Positions 6,986 to 7,931 of a stretch of DNA of 7,931 nucleotides are shown in pieces. The stretch comes from Thermoplasmata archaeon (GTDB taxonomy: Archaea; Thermoplasmatota; Thermoplasmata; Lutacidiplasmatales; UBA184), in the NCBI GenBank assembly GCA_021828715.1, contig JAJZDF010000020.1, forward strand, positions 1-7,931, read 5' to 3'. How positions within the stretch are numbered: position 1 is the first letter of the stretch; the number at the start of each line of letters is the position of its first letter. The translations under genes and the position numbers were made by a program. Below the pieces are notes generated by a model. The model was not told the DNA's origin, did no database searches, and saw only the letters and a program-made list of their open reading frames with translations.

Positions 6986-6993
6986 CATTTGAA
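6986..6993 (-). promoter_or_regulatory. weak TATA-like element of psmA
   Basis: On the minus strand TTCAAATG (6993-6986) is the most AT-rich stretch between the psmA start and the upstream gene. Transcription starting about 25 bases on would begin near 6963, leaving a leader of some 20 bases that includes the Shine-Dalgarno site. The match to the archaeal TATA consensus is poor, so co-transcription with the upstream gene is also possible. Confidence 0.35.
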
Positions 6994-7004
6994 CCTAAGC
7001 CTCG

Positions 7005-7020
7005 CCCCTCCCGCCCCCCC
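7005..7020 (-). other. G-quadruplex-type tract upstream of psmA
   Basis: On the minus strand, the non-template strand of psmA, the sequence reads G7-C-G3-A-G4. This fits four runs of at least three G with one-base loops (the G7 counted as two runs). It ends 11 bases upstream of the TATA-like element. Folding or regulation by it is inference. Confidence 0.4.
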
Positions 7021-7102
7021 ACCAGGTGGCGCCGGGGAACCCGCCCGAGGGCCCGCGGGTCGAACAGAGGGGCGGCCCGCGCCCGTACCGGCGGGCGTCG
7101 GA

Positions 7103-7132
7103 CGGCCGTTCCCCGGCGGTCGGGAACGGCCG
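7103..7132. repeat. perfect 11-base inverted repeat between the 126-residue gene and psmA
   Basis: CGGCCGTTCCC (7103-7113) and GGGAACGGCCG (7122-7132) are exact reverse complements around an 8-base loop. The hairpin lies about 50 bases past the stop of the upstream minus-strand gene and about 160 bases before psmA. No T-run follows on either side. It could be a 3' end stabiliser, a processing site or a protein-binding site. The remainder of 6994-7183 shows no gene. Confidence 0.6.
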
Positions 7133-7183
7133 GGGCCGTGCCGGCCGTCGCCGCGGGGATCGATCCGCGCCGGGCCCGCGGTG

Positions 7184-7564
7184 TCAGCCGAGCCAATTCC
7201 AGAAGTCGTCCTGCCAGAAGTCGACCGCCTCGTGCAGATGCCGCAGAGGCACGGGGCGAAGGCCCTCGGCCACGGCACCCTGGAAGCGGTGGCGCAGCTG
7301 CTCCACCGTCTCCGCCGAGAGGTCGTCGAGCTGCCCCGTCAGCTCCCGGCCGATCCCGAGGTCGAGCAGCCGGTCGGGGTGGCGGATCACCAGCCGGAAG
7401 TGCCGGGGGCCCGAACCCTCGATCCGGAGCACCTGCCAGACGAGCGGTTCTCCGCGGTCCCGCTGGAGGCGGTAGGCGGCCAGGTTCCCGATCGCCTCCG
7501 CGACAAAGTCCTCGTCCGACAGGCCGGGCGACAGATGCAGGTCGATCTCGATCCCGCGATGCAT
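7184..7564 (-). CDS. hypothetical protein, 126 residues, aromatic-acidic C-terminus
   Basis: I do not recognise a family. The frame has the very high third-position GC of its neighbours and a balanced, acidic composition, so it is probably a real gene. The start ATG (7564-7562) gives a natural N-terminus (MHRGIEIDLHLSPGLSDEDF). Visible structure: a likely strand at 4-10, a helix at about 16-36, strands at about 41-49 (LVWQVLRIEG) and 55-61 (HFRLVIR), a helical stretch at about 66-100, and a striking end, DFWQDDFWNWLG (115-126), with three Trp, two Phe and three Asp in twelve residues. There is no Cys, signal peptide or membrane segment, so it is probably a small cytoplasmic alpha/beta protein. 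It lies upstream of psmA in the same direction, 241 bases away. Pop5/Rnp2, a common neighbour of archaeal psmA, was considered, but its motifs are not seen. Confidence 0.75.
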   Translation of the reverse strand: MHRGIEIDLHLSPGLSDEDFVAEAIGNLAAYRLQRDRGEPLVWQVLRIEGSGPRHFRLVIRHPDRLLDLGIGRELTGQLDDLSAETVEQLRHRFQGAVAEGLRPVPLRHLHEAVDFWQDDFWNWLG

Positions 7565-7582
7565 CCGACACGGAAGCCGTGC

Positions 7583-7591
7583 GAAGGTAAG
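7583..7591 (-). promoter_or_regulatory. possible weak promoter of the 126-residue protein gene
   Basis: On the minus strand CTTACCTTC (7591-7583) is centred about 24 bases ahead of the ATG at 7564, where a TATA box would sit for a leaderless transcript. No Shine-Dalgarno site precedes this ATG, which suits a leaderless message. The match to the TATA consensus is poor. Confidence 0.25.
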
Positions 7592-7625
7592 CCGTCTTTG
7601 GCCGGTCCTCGGGTCGGGGAAGCCC

Positions 7626-7642
7626 GTCGGCTGTCAGCCGGC
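7626..7642. repeat. compact inverted repeat
   Basis: CGGCTG-T-CAGCCG (7628-7640) is a perfect inverted repeat around one base, extendable by a T.G and a G-C pair to 7626-7642, with further AAGC/GCTT outside it (7620-7623 and 7641-7644). It lies between the start of the leftward 126-residue gene and the rightward TATA-like box, so it could be an operator or part of a structured element. Confidence 0.4.
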
Positions 7643-7675
7643 TTCAGATCGGTGACCTGTTACTTCAGGCGGTGA

Positions 7676-7685
7676 GGTATATCAT
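7676..7685 (+). promoter_or_regulatory. TATA-like box before the structured region
   Basis: GGTATATCAT contains TATATC (7678-7683), one of the clearest TATA-like sequences in the window. Transcription would start near 7705-7708, right at the first helix of the putative RNA. Confidence 0.45.
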
Positions 7686-7704
7686 CCAGAACTCGATGCG
7701 GGGG

Positions 7705-7931
7705 CCAATGGCGCCTACGAGTGCACTCGTTAGCGTCGGTTGCTTGTCGCGACGGGGCCCACGGCTCGCAGTGGAACCGGGTCCATTGCAGCGGGCCGCG
7801 ACCAAGAGGGGATGTGGAGGGCCACATAGACCCGGTGCCGACGGATAGATCGAGCCTTCGCCGGAGATTCTCGGCAGACCCCACCGGGTCCGAGTGTGAG
7901 ATAGGGAAGCGGCCCTTGTCGGCCGGGTGGA
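7705..7931 (+). ncRNA. putative structured RNA, family unknown, possibly cut by the window end
   Basis: From about 7705 to the window edge no frame looks coding (a 46-codon frame from ATG 7708 has only about 55% third-position G/C), and overall GC is near 67%, below the genes. Strong helices are: GGCGC/GCGTC (7710-7714 with 7733-7737) continued across a 2x2 loop by ACGAG/CTCGT (7717-7721 with 7726-7730); CTTG-TCGCG with CGCGA-CAAG (7743-7751 with 7797-7806, one bulge) enclosing GCAGTGGA/TCCATTGC (7768-7775 with 7782-7789); ATGTGG/CCACAT (7812-7817 with 7822-7827); GACCCGGTG/CACCGGGTC (7829-7837 with 7882-7890) enclosing CCGA/TCGG (7838-7841 with 7871-7874); AGGG/CCCT (7903-7906 with 7913-7916). 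Two helices contain G.U pairs, so on the plus strand they pair better as RNA. Conserved parts of RNase P RNA and SRP RNA were looked for and not seen. An rRNA leader is possible. Strand is taken from the TATA-like box and the G.U pairs. Confidence 0.45.

Noticed and set aside
7184..7192. Proteasome-docking HbYX tail on the 126-residue protein.
   Set aside because: The last residues are Trp-Leu-Gly; the penultimate Tyr/Phe required for HbYX is absent.
7184..7564. Identification of the 126-residue protein as Pop5/Rnp2 of RNase P, a frequent psmA neighbour.
   Set aside because: The typical N-terminal RYI/V strand and the GVVR and terminal SGTI-type motifs are not visible.
7708..7848. Possible 46-codon leaderless gene starting at ATG 7708, well spaced from the TATA-like box.
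   Set aside because: Third-position G/C is only about 55%, far below the neighbours, and the stretch is filled with RNA-like helices; structure is the better explanation.
7660..7884. 74-codon minus-strand frame across the right-end region.
   Set aside because: No protein-like composition, no promoter or ribosome site, and it runs opposite the structured region and its TATA-like box.
7705..7931. RNase P RNA or SRP RNA as identity of the structured region.
   Set aside because: The conserved GGAAAGTCC and ACAGAA-type RNase P segments and the SRP helix 8 motif with its GGAA loop and AGCAG were not found on either strand; only a covariance-model search could settle it.
1..7931. CRISPR arrays, insertion sequences, integrase genes or attachment sites.
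   Set aside because: No regularly spaced repeats, transposase-like frames or terminal inverted repeats were seen; the region looks like ordinary core chromosome.

Overview
The window looks like chromosomal DNA of a very GC-rich archaeon, most likely a member of Thermoplasmatota. Three things point that way: an archaeal 20S proteasome alpha subunit whose N-terminus (GQMAYDRA...TVFSPDGRLFQVEYA) is nearly the Thermoplasma sequence; a TATA-like box (TTAAATA) about 25 bases ahead of a start codon with almost no leader; and UvrA/UvrC, which are of bacterial origin but are found in several mesophilic archaeal groups. The lineage is inferred from these features, since no database search was possible.

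Layout. Positions 1-149 are non-coding apart from a possible tail of an upstream gene, and they end in the promoter of a rightward operon. That operon has three genes: a creatininase-family amidohydrolase (150-872), uvrA (882-3728, GTG start 9 bases after the preceding stop) and uvrC (3725-5485, ATGA overlap with uvrA). A 698-base convergent gap follows (5486-6183), without a convincing intact gene. It holds C-rich tracts, a 14-base direct repeat, a coding-like but start-less leftward frame and a palindrome at the end of the next gene. On the minus strand come psmA (6942-6184) and, upstream of it, an unrecognised 126-residue protein gene (7564-7184). The last 370 bases hold no convincing protein gene. 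They contain a TATA-like box (about 7678-7683) followed by at least five strong nested or consecutive helices, and look like the start of a structured RNA that may run off the window.

Function. UvrA and UvrC are two of the three nucleotide excision repair proteins; uvrB is not in the window. UvrA appears complete, with both ATPase halves and the zinc modules. UvrC keeps both nuclease centres, the four cysteines and the UVR motif, but lacks the usual C-terminal (HhH)2 DNA-binding domain. The amidohydrolase leading the operon belongs to the superfamily that includes the archaeal formamidopyrimidine-nucleotide deformylase ArfB, so a link to damaged nucleotides is possible but unproven. psmA sits apart from the archaeal exosome/SBDS cluster in which it is often found and is divergent after the first helix, so it could be a second alpha subunit. 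The most open questions are the structured RNA at the right end, the orphan 126-residue protein, and the truncated UvrC.
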